Under the pieces are notes generated by a model. The model did no database searches and had not been told where the DNA came from. It saw only the letters and a list, made by a program, of their open reading frames with translations. The position numbers were made by a program, and so were the translations under genes. From Symsagittifera roscoffensis (Eukaryota > Xenacoelomorpha > Acoela > Convolutidae), in NCBI RefSeq assembly GCF_963678635.1, contig NC_087064.1, positions 30,223,740-30,287,739 of the forward strand: DNA of 64,000 bases, in the 5' to 3' direction. Each line of letters opens with the position of its first letter. Position 1 is the stretch's first letter. Shown in pieces: positions 1-12,100 of this stretch.

Positions 1-13
1 GGGACCCACCCAC

Positions 14-147
14 CTTTCGGACAGTTCCTTCGATGAGACGTGGAAGAGCATGCAGAGCTTGATGATCTCCTCCCTCTCGTCATCGCCCAACTCCACCGAC
101 TCCAGGAACTTGGACGCCACTCGCTCCAGAGCATCTTCTGGCCAGGC
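14..147 (-). CDS. DNAH12: Dynein exon 42, end of AAA4, residues 2498-2542 (gene continues)
   Basis: [18 protein letters not shown] completes the FxxWPxDALExVA motif, and [18 protein letters not shown] follows. Acceptor TTCTAG, donor AG|GTGGGT, phase 2. The next exon, starting the stalk coiled coil, is outside the window. Confidence 0.9.
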
Positions 148-3100
148 CTAGAAGACGGACGAAAAAAGGATTAATCAACATAACAGTTATATACTATGAT
201 CGCGTGCAATTTACAAAAATTACACTAAGCAATTAGTTTACTGTGAATTTTCGTGGATTTGGAGCTTAAGAAAATGGTGAACTATTAAGACTTTGTATTA
301 GTTTTTGGACTTGATTGGAGTTATTATACAACATTTTGCTTACACGTTTACTTTCTGGGACCAAAAACACATTTATTTTATGATAATAGCTTTCGAATGT
401 TTTAATCGAGACGCTGAGAGAATAAGAAAACAATGAGTGACCTTGAACCAGTCAATGGTACAGCAGTTGATGAGTGAGGGGAACTGTCTGAGTCTGTTTC
501 GGAATGCATCTCCGATGGGGCTGAATGCAATCACGATATGCAGGAAGCGTCTGCATCTGTTCACGAAGAAGTTGTACAGTGCCAAAGGGGTGAAGTCCGC
601 ATTCTTGTCCCCACCCTGAGCAGCAGGGCGGACAAGCTGAAAAATACATAAGAATGAATAAGCTGAAGAAATAAGCTGACCAAAGTTTTGAACAATATTC
701 GGCTGGATGAAACAGTTAGCATTTGAACAAAACCTGAATGATTTTTTTGAGATAAACTTCTTGATATTATGTCGCACTTAGTGGTGCAACCGAATGTTCG
801 AACGTTCGTCCGAGGAAAATCCTTCAAAGGCTCCCGCGAACATTCGGTCCTGCATTTTTTAGTTGTTTACACTAAGTGTCCGAGACGTATTTCTGCATAA
901 CAAGTATTTCTCAAGTACCCCGTCTGAGCGTATTTTAAGCACTGCTGGAGTTGTTTTTACCAAAAAAAAGAGCAATACCTGCTGAAGATCGTGTGAACAT
1001 GCAAAATATTCGGCATGAAAACTGGAAAATTTTTAATTAAACATTGATCGTCAATTTTTTCTCTCAATAATACTGAAAAACCCAAAGAAATACCAAATGT
1101 TCGAACTTTCGACGAATGTTCCAATGTTTTTGGCGATCATTCAAAGGCTATTTTCGAACTAATGTTGCACCACTAGTTGCAATCAGCGCCATCGTCTCCA
1201 ATGCTTTCTTAAACTAATGTATTGTATTCAATTTTTTGTTAGCTTCTACTGGCATGACCACATTGCGGACGGCCGATGTTCGGAACGAATATTAATACAC
1301 CTAGCTTCATAGATATTTTATCATTATATTCAATTTATCGTTCATTCTGATTTTATTGTAATGAAACAAAACATGTTCAACAAACGCACATGCATTGGTG
1401 ATTACAAAACCGGGAAAAACATAGAAATGAGACACAACAGAAATCAAAAACGTGAAAACAATATCAAATTTATGCAATAACTGAACTTCAACACCGTTAA
1501 CACAACCAAACACGCACTCTAGCAACGTCAATTTTTTCGAGCAAATGCTTCAAACAAAAAATGACAAGAATGAAAGTTTTGTGGTCATTCATGCCATTTA
1601 GTTACATTGGTGGCTTCGTTGACACTTAGACCCCTGTCATTTGAGGCAGTGTTGATCCTGGATTTGGGGTTTGAAACCCCCGTTGCGGACCTAGATAGGG
1701 CCCTGGACATAGCCTCATCCCTAGATTTCTCGATCTGTTCCCGTTTATATTGAGAGCGGCATAGCTAACATGGCATTGGTTATTATCAAGTAATTGAAAC
1801 AAAAAAAATTGCGAGATGAAGATACACGCTATGTGTAATGATTTCTATATGACAGTAAATAGAAAAATGAGAACAATTTTTCTCCATACAATTTTTAATT
1901 TCTCCGTGATATCAAGGATAAAACCGTCAAACTGGTAATGATATATGGGCGGGGGATAGGGAAGGGCCAAATCTTTTAGCATCGATTAAGTTTTTCGTTC
2001 TTAAGTTTTTATATTCTCTTGATCCAGAAAAACTCTTTCTGAGAAACTGAACTTACTCAGAGAAAAAATTTAGATTCTTCCGGTTAATTTCGCCATTTCG
2101 ACCAACAAAATCCCACTAATTGATTGCTTATTTCGATAATACTTGTTTTTTGCGAAAAATGCGTACACTAACAGATCCAAAGAATCTACAATATCTATAA
2201 CTACTTTCTATGTTTTCTTGAATTTACCTCCAAAATCTCTTGTTTCTCATCGGGAGCGAACAAGTTAGGAACCTCTCCTGTGTTTAGCAGATTGTCCACG
2301 TCTTCCAAAAAAGACTCCATCTTAATCTGTGCATCTGTGATTAAGAACACCGTGTGCTTTCCCTGTGCACCTGCCGACTTCAGGACGATTTTCAAGTCGT
2401 CTCGCCACTCGACCATCCCGTATGTCTTACTGATTTCGGGTTGGAACACGACCATGCCAGACATGAAAGCAGCGAGTCGCGTGAGAGACTGTCGACCGCT
2501 GCCTCCAACTCCGACGAGAAGTGCGTTTCCACCCGGCTGGTTCACGATTCGCGATATTCTCGAGAGATGTTCCAGCACATATCTGGTTTCAAAATTTAAA
2601 TTTATTGTTCTATTTTGAGGCAAATCGTTCTGAAGAAAAATTTAGAAATTGTAATAAATCAACTTAGTAATTGAATAAACTTGAACCAAATTCTTTTTGA
2701 CTTCACAAATTTTACCATTTTGCTTTGACCTGAACCATATTTGTATTTAAATTTGGAAAAAGTGAAATCTCATGTTATGTTATAGCAGAGGCTACGATAT
2801 TTAAGTGGTCTAAGTTTAAGTATTGGCCGCAATTGTGATATCGCTGGCTACCTGAAAATGACGAGATTCATTTTGGTCTTGTTGACCTGGTTGTACTCTT
2901 CCAACTGCTGCTCTACCACACTGTTAAAAGTGTCCAATGACGTCACCTCCTCGTAGAACCGCTCCTCCTCCTCCGCGTCTGGGTTCATGTAGTTGCCGAA
3001 CATCAGACTCCGCATGTCATCCTCGTCCACTCTGCCTCCTGCAGACGTCACACATTCGAACACACTGTCGAACGAGTCCTTGAAAATGTCCTTGACTAAG

Positions 3101-6100
3101 GTTCGAGTCAACCTGAATAAAGAGAAACAGATGTGAACAATTAGCTTTGTCCAACTTCCAAGCGTTGTTAACTTTATTTTTTCTTCATATAGTACACTTC
3201 ATTTCTTTATAAAAACCAATCTGAATTTGTTTTACGGAAATATTTCAGATACTGTAGGGGCGCGAATTCGTCCGAAAAAGCGACCCAACACTTTTGAAAT
3301 CTTTGATATGCGCAATCAATAATTCTGAAAGCTGGTAATTTCGAATTTTCTAATTTTTCCTTTGAAAGAGGAAAAAGCAGCAACTTTTGCTTGGTTATCC
3401 AGGAAAGCTTCCAAACACTTGTAATTTGTTAATAACACCGGAGTTAAAATTAATGTCTAAAAGAACGGGGTAATGTACTGAAAAGTTTTCATCGTCGAGA
3501 ACAGATATAGAAGCATCAGGTAAATGACTTCATAACTTAAAATGAGTTATAACATGGTCAAGGCAGAAATCACGAATATTTGAAACCCTTGTGGGTTGTT
3601 TACTTGGATTTCCACTTTAATTAACCCAAACAGCACTTTAAAATGAGTGAGACGAATTTCACAAAGTGAGACGGATTTCACAAAGTGGGACTGATTTATT
3701 CTTCCGACTTACGAAGACTATGGCGTATGGTGTGATTTTGATTACCTCAAAGAAATCTTGTAGGTGGAAAAATGTGGTATCCTAATGTAGACCTATTAAT
3801 TGTTGCTCGAATTCGAAAAAATATCAAAAGAACATCTGTGTCAAGAAAACTTGTACTGAATTTTTTGTTATTCAAACTCAAATTAGTCTAGGTAAAATGT
3901 CTGAACACTCAGCATCTTAATTTCAACAATGAAAGTTTTATATTTTAAAACAAATGAGCGGCTGATCAATAAGTTGTGACGGCATAGTATAATATGTAGA
4001 CTTATCGTCTTAATATGGAAAAAAAAAGATTTTTTTGAAAAACTTGCACAGCGGCTGGCTAATCCTGTTAAAACTTGTGCGATGTTTTATGAGAAGACAC
4101 ATTTTTCAAACTTATCTGCACAACACTAAATTTTAAGCTAACTTAAGTCAGCTATTTTTGTTTAAAAAACCTTCTTTTAGGTTACGAATGAAGTTAAATA
4201 ACATCAGTTTTGATCCTTACATTGATAATCAAACGCAAAGTCAACATCTAACAATTTTTTTGTGAGATTACAATTTCTGCACAACACTAAAATTAAAAAA
4301 CTAATTTATAACATGCGAGAATATTTATTTCGTCTCCTTACCCGAATAGCCATTCGGTGTCTTGAGCGTCGATAAGTCTGTCATAGAACACCCTGAACAC
4401 CTCATGTACCCACAGTCTGGTGAACACCTTCTTGTTATTATCCACTCTCAGTTTCTTTATTGTGCACACTCCATTGATCACCCTGAAAAGAAAATTTTTT
4501 TGTTAAACTTACCCCCGTCACTTCAAAACTTTTCGCGCTAAACAACTCACATATAATTAAATTCATACTCCGTGGTACAATGAGATGGTAATGATTTGAT
4601 ATTTATGATATTTAGATGTGTATCTGAGAAACCGCTCAAGCTATGGAGGTCTTTAAAAGTCTTCAAAACTTATTCATATTGTCACAGTTGTTCTCTGTAG
4701 AGCCTAATATCTTTTTTTTAAGATTTCAAAATCTTCTACCTCATAGAAATTTTTTAAAAGAAAGATACCGGAAAGCCTTTTTTGGTACTAAATCAAAACT
4801 TTTCCCCGTTTTTAAGTGTAAAGCGACTGACTATTTGTCACATGTCAGAACTAGTACATCAAAATCGATTTCAGATTACGCAGCATATTTTTCAAAGTTT
4901 TCAGATTGTAAAGAAAAAACAGTTTTTTATGTGTAAAACTGACCTGGAGAAATCCCTGAGGTTGAAGACATAGTGAGATTTGGCAGGAGTGGGGAGGAGG
5001 TTGGCCATGGCCTGCTTGTAAACTTCCATAGTGGCCGCCACCATGCTGTGTCCGATAGTGAGCCACTCGGGCGAGTATTCCTCTCTCTAGAACAAAAAAA
5101 GTTTTCATTGTTACAGTTTAAAAATGCGAGTATTTTTCGAATGCTTCAATGTTGTTCGCAATCACTTAAAGTCCTCAAATACATGTTATAAAAAGAAGAA
5201 AAGGAACAAAATTGATTGACAATTCCGGGCAACCTTGAAGTAGATGTCTGTGAGTTTAGTGAAGATCCTGGTCATGGCTTCATCTGCGAATGGGTTGATG
5301 GACACTATGTTGAAGTGTCTGAGGAATCTGGCAGTGACTGGGTTCCTGCCTCCGCCCGGGGGACCCATGGCAGACACGAACTGAATCTCCACTAGTTGCA
5401 GTTTGGAACAGTCCTTTCTGTCGTACCTGAACAAAATAAAAGTAGCTGTGATCAAACTTGGCGAGTGCCTATGGATATCAATTAAGTTATAATCAGAATT
5501 GAGGACCATGCTTTAAAGTCTGATGCTTTGGTATACTGGAGAAAAGGGCTAGACACAAAATCGGAAAATAAACAAATTCAATCGTAAGCAGTTGGTCTGC
5601 GTTAGAATACCTTCCTATGAAAAGATTCAGCAGACAAATCAGCTTGATGTTCCATGAGCAAAAATGAGTTTACAAAGAGTATTTGTTTCATTTTATTGTT
5701 TGTTCATTTTTAATATCTGCTAGTTTTTTTCATTAGTTTCAAAAACTTTCGCAATAATATTTAGTTCCACAATAAATCATCTTTTTTCTTACATTTTCCA
5801 TAATAAAGGTATCAACTGCCTGGCATAAATAGTCACAAACTTACCAATTTCCGTGGTCGAAGTACTGTCTGAGCAACTCGATGGGAGGCTGAGCTCCGTA
5901 GATCTCCAGCTGAGGCATGTTCAAGTCATCTACGAAGATGACAGTCTTCTTGCCAATCGGGGGACCGAAGATTCCTCGACGTCTCTTGTCCAGCTTAGTC
6001 ATGATTAGATCCTATGAAACATTTTTTGAGCAAAAAATCGATCAAATAAATACGGATAGCCGGTTGCTGTGCATGTAGCACAGAATGTTCCGACCACATT

Positions 6101-9100
6101 CATAAAAAAAAAACATTTTTTTTTCTTCAATTTAGTGTCGTTTTTTTTTGTGTGAGGTGTGATGAGAAAACAATCAAAACGCTTATAAGCAGGGGCGGAT
6201 CTAGGATTTTCTCGAGGGGGGGGCGGATTTTCAAAAAAAATTCGAAAATTTTGACGACCTTTTTTTTAGGTCGAGCAAATTGATTTTTCGAGCTCTCCCA
6301 AAGCACTTTTTTGCCCCTATTTTGGGCTAAATTTTCTGCGCCGCAGGCAAATTTTTGAAAAAACAGTCAAAAAAGCCGTTTTTGGGCACTTTGAAAAATT
6401 TTGACAAAAAAAATCGCGTTTTTTTGGCGCGCGCTCCCCCTCAAAGTTAGTATATATTGGCGCCAAAGGCGCCTTTAGAAAAATTTTAGGGTCGGTCGGC
6501 CAAAAATGGATTTCTGAAAAAGTATCAAAGGGGGGACCCTTTGGGTCGGCAGGGGGTCGAATCCCTGAGGGGGGGGGGGGGGGGGTCCGCCCCTGCTTAT
6601 AAAATTAGATATTTTGGAAAAGTTGACAACAATTATTTTCAAAAAATGAAAAACAAACAAAAACAAAAATAAACAAATTTTTATCCACGATAATGTTTGA
6701 AACTTTTTGAAAACTTTGATTGCCAAGGCAGCGCTCAATGAAACTTTCACAGGTAATTTTTTAAAAATAAAATCAAGTTTTAGCTCAATTGACCAATTTC
6801 CAGCAGTTTTTATTTAAATAAAGAACGTTACTTGCTCGAAGTTAGACCAAAAATCAAAAATTTTAAACCGGTTTTTCTTAACACTGAAAAAAAATTCAAA
6901 ACTTTTTTATGTTGTTCAAATCACGACTGAAAGTGCTTTAATATGATGTATCATTCGACCCATTCTGATGATTCTTTTTGGTACCTGATTTTGCGTGAAA
7001 AACAAAAAGAAAAAACCAAAACACAAGACAAAGTTCCTCGCCATTTTTCAAATGGTCGAAAAAAAAAACGAAAAAAAAAAAATGTTTATAATGAAAATAG
7101 CAGAAGTACAAATTGAGAATTTTTAGTAAAAAACTTGTCTATAAATCTTGTGAAAACAGAACCATGGACCATGCAAAATGTGGCGCCGCTTATCAACCAC
7201 ACCACATCTATCACATTTTGCCTTAAGCTGTGTTTTTTTTTCAATTTCTGGAGAGCTCAGTGTGTCAACTTGGTAATAACAAAAGAAAGAAATTTTTTGT
7301 TGAAAAGCCGCCCTCCCGCCCCCATTTCACGAAAAAAAACTTAATCAGAGCTGCCCTTAATGTTTAAAATTCTGTACAATTTTTCAGCTAGTAGAACTTC
7401 GTTCACCTGTGTCTGATTTGCACTTGTCTGCGCAGAAAAGTTGATGAACAGAGGCAAGTACTGTTCCTTGTCCAATCCGTTAAGAAGTTTGTCTTTCACG
7501 TAAACAGATTTACCAGTTCCAGTGGGACCCACAAACAGCAATGGCCTAAAAGCAAAAAAAACAAAGGTAGTTAAATTATTATCTGAATTCTTAGTCTAAA
7601 AATTGGCTAAGATCAGATTTACTCCTTTTGAATCTAGCAAAAAAATCATGAACTTTTTTGACTAACTTTTCATGTAACTCATTATTATAACAAATTAAAT
7701 CTGAACTGTGACATAGAAATTACGAACAGAAATTTAATGCACTTTTTTGTGAAAAAAAAAGCTTTTTCTACAAGCGCTTTTTTGTTCATTCTTCGACTAT
7801 ATTTCAAATCTTTATTTTAGTCTTTCAAAAATCAAGAGGAGACAGATTTCAATTTAAATTACTTGTCGTTTTTGATGCAGATGTCTGCCAAGAAAGAGGC
7901 CCTTGCAGTGTCGACAGTCGGCACCAGTATTTCGTGAAGTGGGGTGTTCGAATCCGCACCTCCGACTTCGATGCTTCTGATAGTTTCATTCCAGTGCATC
8001 CATCTGCCTTTGTTTTTGCACTGTTTGAAAAATAAACTTAATTTGAAGTGATGAGAGGACCTTTATTCTAAATATGGAGAGGGAAAGGTTTTCGCAAGGT
8101 AGGAAAGTTATTTATATCTAAGCAGTAGAGGATCTATGGGGGACGCCCCAGCCTCTCAGGGATGTTACTAGTTTACGATATCCACTTTTGGTCGAACAAC
8201 CATACAACCCAATATACACTAAACTTAAGGGTAGCACGCACCAAAAACAGCAATTTTTGGACAAAGTTGATTTTTTTTGGCGGTTTTCCCAACAAAATTG
8301 CATGCTGCGTTCAAAGAATTTGACAAAGCTTAGAAAATCATTTTATCTTTTTTTAAAGAAAAGTAGATTAAGTTTTATGTTTAAATCTGAACTGCCCCCC
8401 ATCCCTCGAAAAAAATCTTAGATCCGCGCCTGTATCTAAGATAAGTTTAGGCAGAATGCAGATCTGAAGAATTTTTTCAAGAGTATCATCAAAATTAAAT
8501 ATCCCTAAATCACTCATTTTCACATTTTCATTGCAGATCTGGTTATGGTTCTGTATTTCATACTTGTGGTTCTTTTGATCTTTACTAATTATGAAGTGGC
8601 TTTTAATTGAAATCTAAAAATAGGATGAAATGCGAAAAGTAGCAAGGTAATGTTTATGGTATCTTGGCACCTCAGGAGTGGACCTAGAAGACCTGGGCGT
8701 CTTAACCTCAGCTACAGTCTCTTCATCTTCATCATTTTCCTGTTTTAAAACTAACTGTGAGAATAAATTCTAGAATAAAGCACTTCAAACGAAATTAACA
8801 GTACGGATTTTCAAATATGACGTATAATGCGCACGCCGAATGCCTCGCCAGCTTAACTTGACATGTAACAAATAACATGTGAGAAGAAAAAAATTTATTG
8901 AGATATGTAGATCTCAGAAATGTAAGAGAAAAAACTGCATCCAATGTAACCCTACACATACAGGTAACACATAATTATGAACAAAGTTGGGGTTGTTAGA
9001 TTTGTTCTCTGAACACAGTTATAAAATGTTCCTACCTCATAAACATATTCAAAGACAGTTCCGTTATCAGGGAACGGTATGTCGAGCTTTCCGATGGCAT

Positions 9101-12100
9101 TCGGAATCGCCGGGACGTCATCTCCTTTTCCACTCATGAGAGCTCGGAATCTCTCGTCAAATTTATCCCGACTGGACAGGTCCAGACATCCGGCGACAGA
9201 CCAGGTAAGAGCGAAGAGGAAGTTGCTGATGAGCCACTGTCGGACACTCTTTTTGTTCTCTTCTTCCAAGTGGGGTTTCATCAGAATCTCAACCAGGTTC
9301 ATCAGGGACTTAACCAAGTTGATCTTACTGACCGGAACCCACGACTGAAATTAGAGAAAAAACTAACAATTTGTCTTTGATACATAACTCATCGTTATGA
9401 GTCTAAGCAGAGGTGTCTCGTAAGATAGATTTTGAAATTATAGAAAGCACTGTAACAAAAAACAAAATTAAACCTAGATAGCTTCAAATGTTAAAATGAA
9501 TATTATTCGACTGATTGCCGCCAAAAATTTTCAGCAAATTTGTGTTTTCACCCTCTATGAATAAAATTCATCAAAGCGACATCGTTTGATCGTAAAAACC
9601 GGGAACTGAGCTGAAAAAAAAATTAAACTGAAAGCTAACTTTTGAAAAAGGAAAACAAATAAACACAAAGAAATTTCATTTTACTGCGTTTATATTGAAA
9701 AAACACCATTAAGGAATCCATAAAGGTATTAATAGACCCCTGAACGAATGAAACAGGATGCACGTGTACTGCATGCATATGACGTCACGCAATGAAATCT
9801 GTGAAATTTATTTACGAGAAAAAAAATGCAACATCTGCAATGCCAGTGTCTGCAATGCCATCTGCAATTGTAACATATGCTATCGCGAGTGTAATATCTG
9901 CAACGCCAAGTGAGTTTGATACGGGTTATCGCAATTTTTTTCAGATTCTCTTTGCATCGGAGTTTTTTCTTTGAAAATTTTATAAGTTTAAAAAGCTTCT
10001 TAGGCAAATTGCCGAGATTTTGAATTACTTTCTGCTCCGAACAACTGCGATATCAAAACTTACCACTAAGGCAAGCTTGCACTTCGTTTACACAAGCAAA
10101 GTTAAAATTAACTTAAACTATCTAATTAATGAGACAATGGAACCAAACTGCGAATGTTCCGACTGCTATTTAACCCATATTAAGTAGTGTTTCAAACAAA
10201 ACAGATTAAAAAAATTTAAAACTTGCTCTGTTTTAAAAAAATTTAAAACAGATTAAAAAAAATTTAAAGCATGCGACGAAATTTTCTTGAAAATTTCGTC
10301 GCATAGTAGTAAATCACACTCCCCGCAGAATGTAAAATTTTCATCGGGTATTTTTGGGTTATACCCCCCTAAATGAACAAATTTGACAATTCAAATTTCG
10401 AGTTGAAATTGAAAGCGCGAAAACGAGTGAAACAAAAAATTAAATATCACTCGCGTGCAATTAGCAGCTGTTCGATTAGGAAACAAAAGTATATGTCAAA
10501 TTTATCACTAGGTTTCCTAATCGAGCAGCTTCTAATTGCACGCGAGTGGTATTTAGTTTCACTCGCTTCGCGCCTTCAATTTCAACTCAAAATTTGAATT
10601 GCCAAATTTATTCATTTAGGGTGGGGGGTGTATAACAGAAAAGACCCTCTTCATCTTCCACGCTGTCTGAATAGCAAAGTGATATTGATGGCGCTGTCAG
10701 TACATTAATATAACTATGTTCTTCGACTCAATTCAATTTGCAATGATATCTGAACCAAATTAATTCACCACAAACGCTATCCGTTCAAAAAAAACTGGTA
10801 GAAAATGTGCAATAACTATCTCAGCTTGCCAGTGTCAAATATAATGATTTGCTTTTGAGCTCAAGGTATAAATATCTTTCCGATGTTACAAAAATCGTCA
10901 AAAATTATTTGTTAAAAATAAAATCAATTGCAATAGCCTACTAGTGTTCTCAGCATCGATTGTAATTTAGCCCCGGTGTTTTATTGTTCCGAATTTCAAA
11001 GAAAGTGACTGCAGAAAAAGAGTCGCTTTATCCAATTTTTATTGTGAAAATTGAATTTTTGCAGCCAGACCGCTTTTAGAAAGAATGGAAAACGCATTGT
11101 CTTAAACACTAATTGTTTTACCAGTATTTTAATAGGATCATTATTTGGACTAAGAAGTTGCACGAACTTATCTGCCGAAAATATATGATGTGACAACCCC
11201 CCCCCCTCTCTCTCTCTCTCTACTTCGCTGCATTTTTGAGCTTTGGTATTACAAAATTTGGCGTTCCACATTCGTTGGAGACTCTGATTCATGATTTTAT
11301 ATCATTCAAATTTTTTCAAGTGGTGATAAACATGTCCCAAGTACCCATTGAGCTATCTCCCCATACTCGAGAATGGGGGGAGGAGAGATTGCTCAATTGA
11401 TCCCAATCGGTGTACTCTATCTAAAATCACTCTATAAGAAATAGCAAAGCAAACACATCTCAGAATCGATTACATCTGTCATCTAATTAAGGCAGTATAG
11501 CACATTATATAGCTTGCTATCTCGGAAATTTGAAAAAACGCCACATTTTGCAGAAATTTTGCAGGATATATTAACGTTTCAATAATCAATTTTAAATAAG
11601 AACCACGAGGCAAAACCATAGCAAATCAAATAGAACAAGACTTCTCGTATCAGGGCGAAGCCCTGAATGTTCCGACTGCCTTTTAAAGTTTATGGAGCAT
11701 CAGTAATAACATAAAAAATTAAATGAAATAAAATAAAATGAAAATTTTTTTTCTAAAATTTGAAATTTTTTATGAAAATCATCCCCCCACACGCCATTTC
11801 AAGTACAAAAAGATAGATTTCGTTCCTTGTAACAAATCAATTATGGCGAATAAGCTTCGTTCAACCAATTTGGAACGATTTATAAGACGGATTAAATCTC
11901 CGCTTACGCGTTAATAGCGCGAATTATATCGCGCGTTAATTGTCCCAAATTGGTCAAAATGGCCAAAATGGCAATCTTTAAACCCTCATAATTTTACGAA
12001 AAAAGATCCCAGGTGAAATATCTTTTCAAATTTAAGCTCAGGACAACAATGGCTTTCGAATGATATAAAAAAATTGCCGTCCAAAATGGCTATTTAAAAA

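Larger units (their letters stand above)
4483..5844. other. Introns around exons 37 and 36, nothing recognised
   Basis: Outside the two exons (4944-5086, 5234-5426) the sequence is AT-rich and unremarkable. Confidence 0.5.

Noticed and set aside
373-777. Full open frame around exon 41 as a separate gene
   Set aside because: Dynein similarity stops exactly at the splice signals at 636 and 442; the rest is intron read-through.
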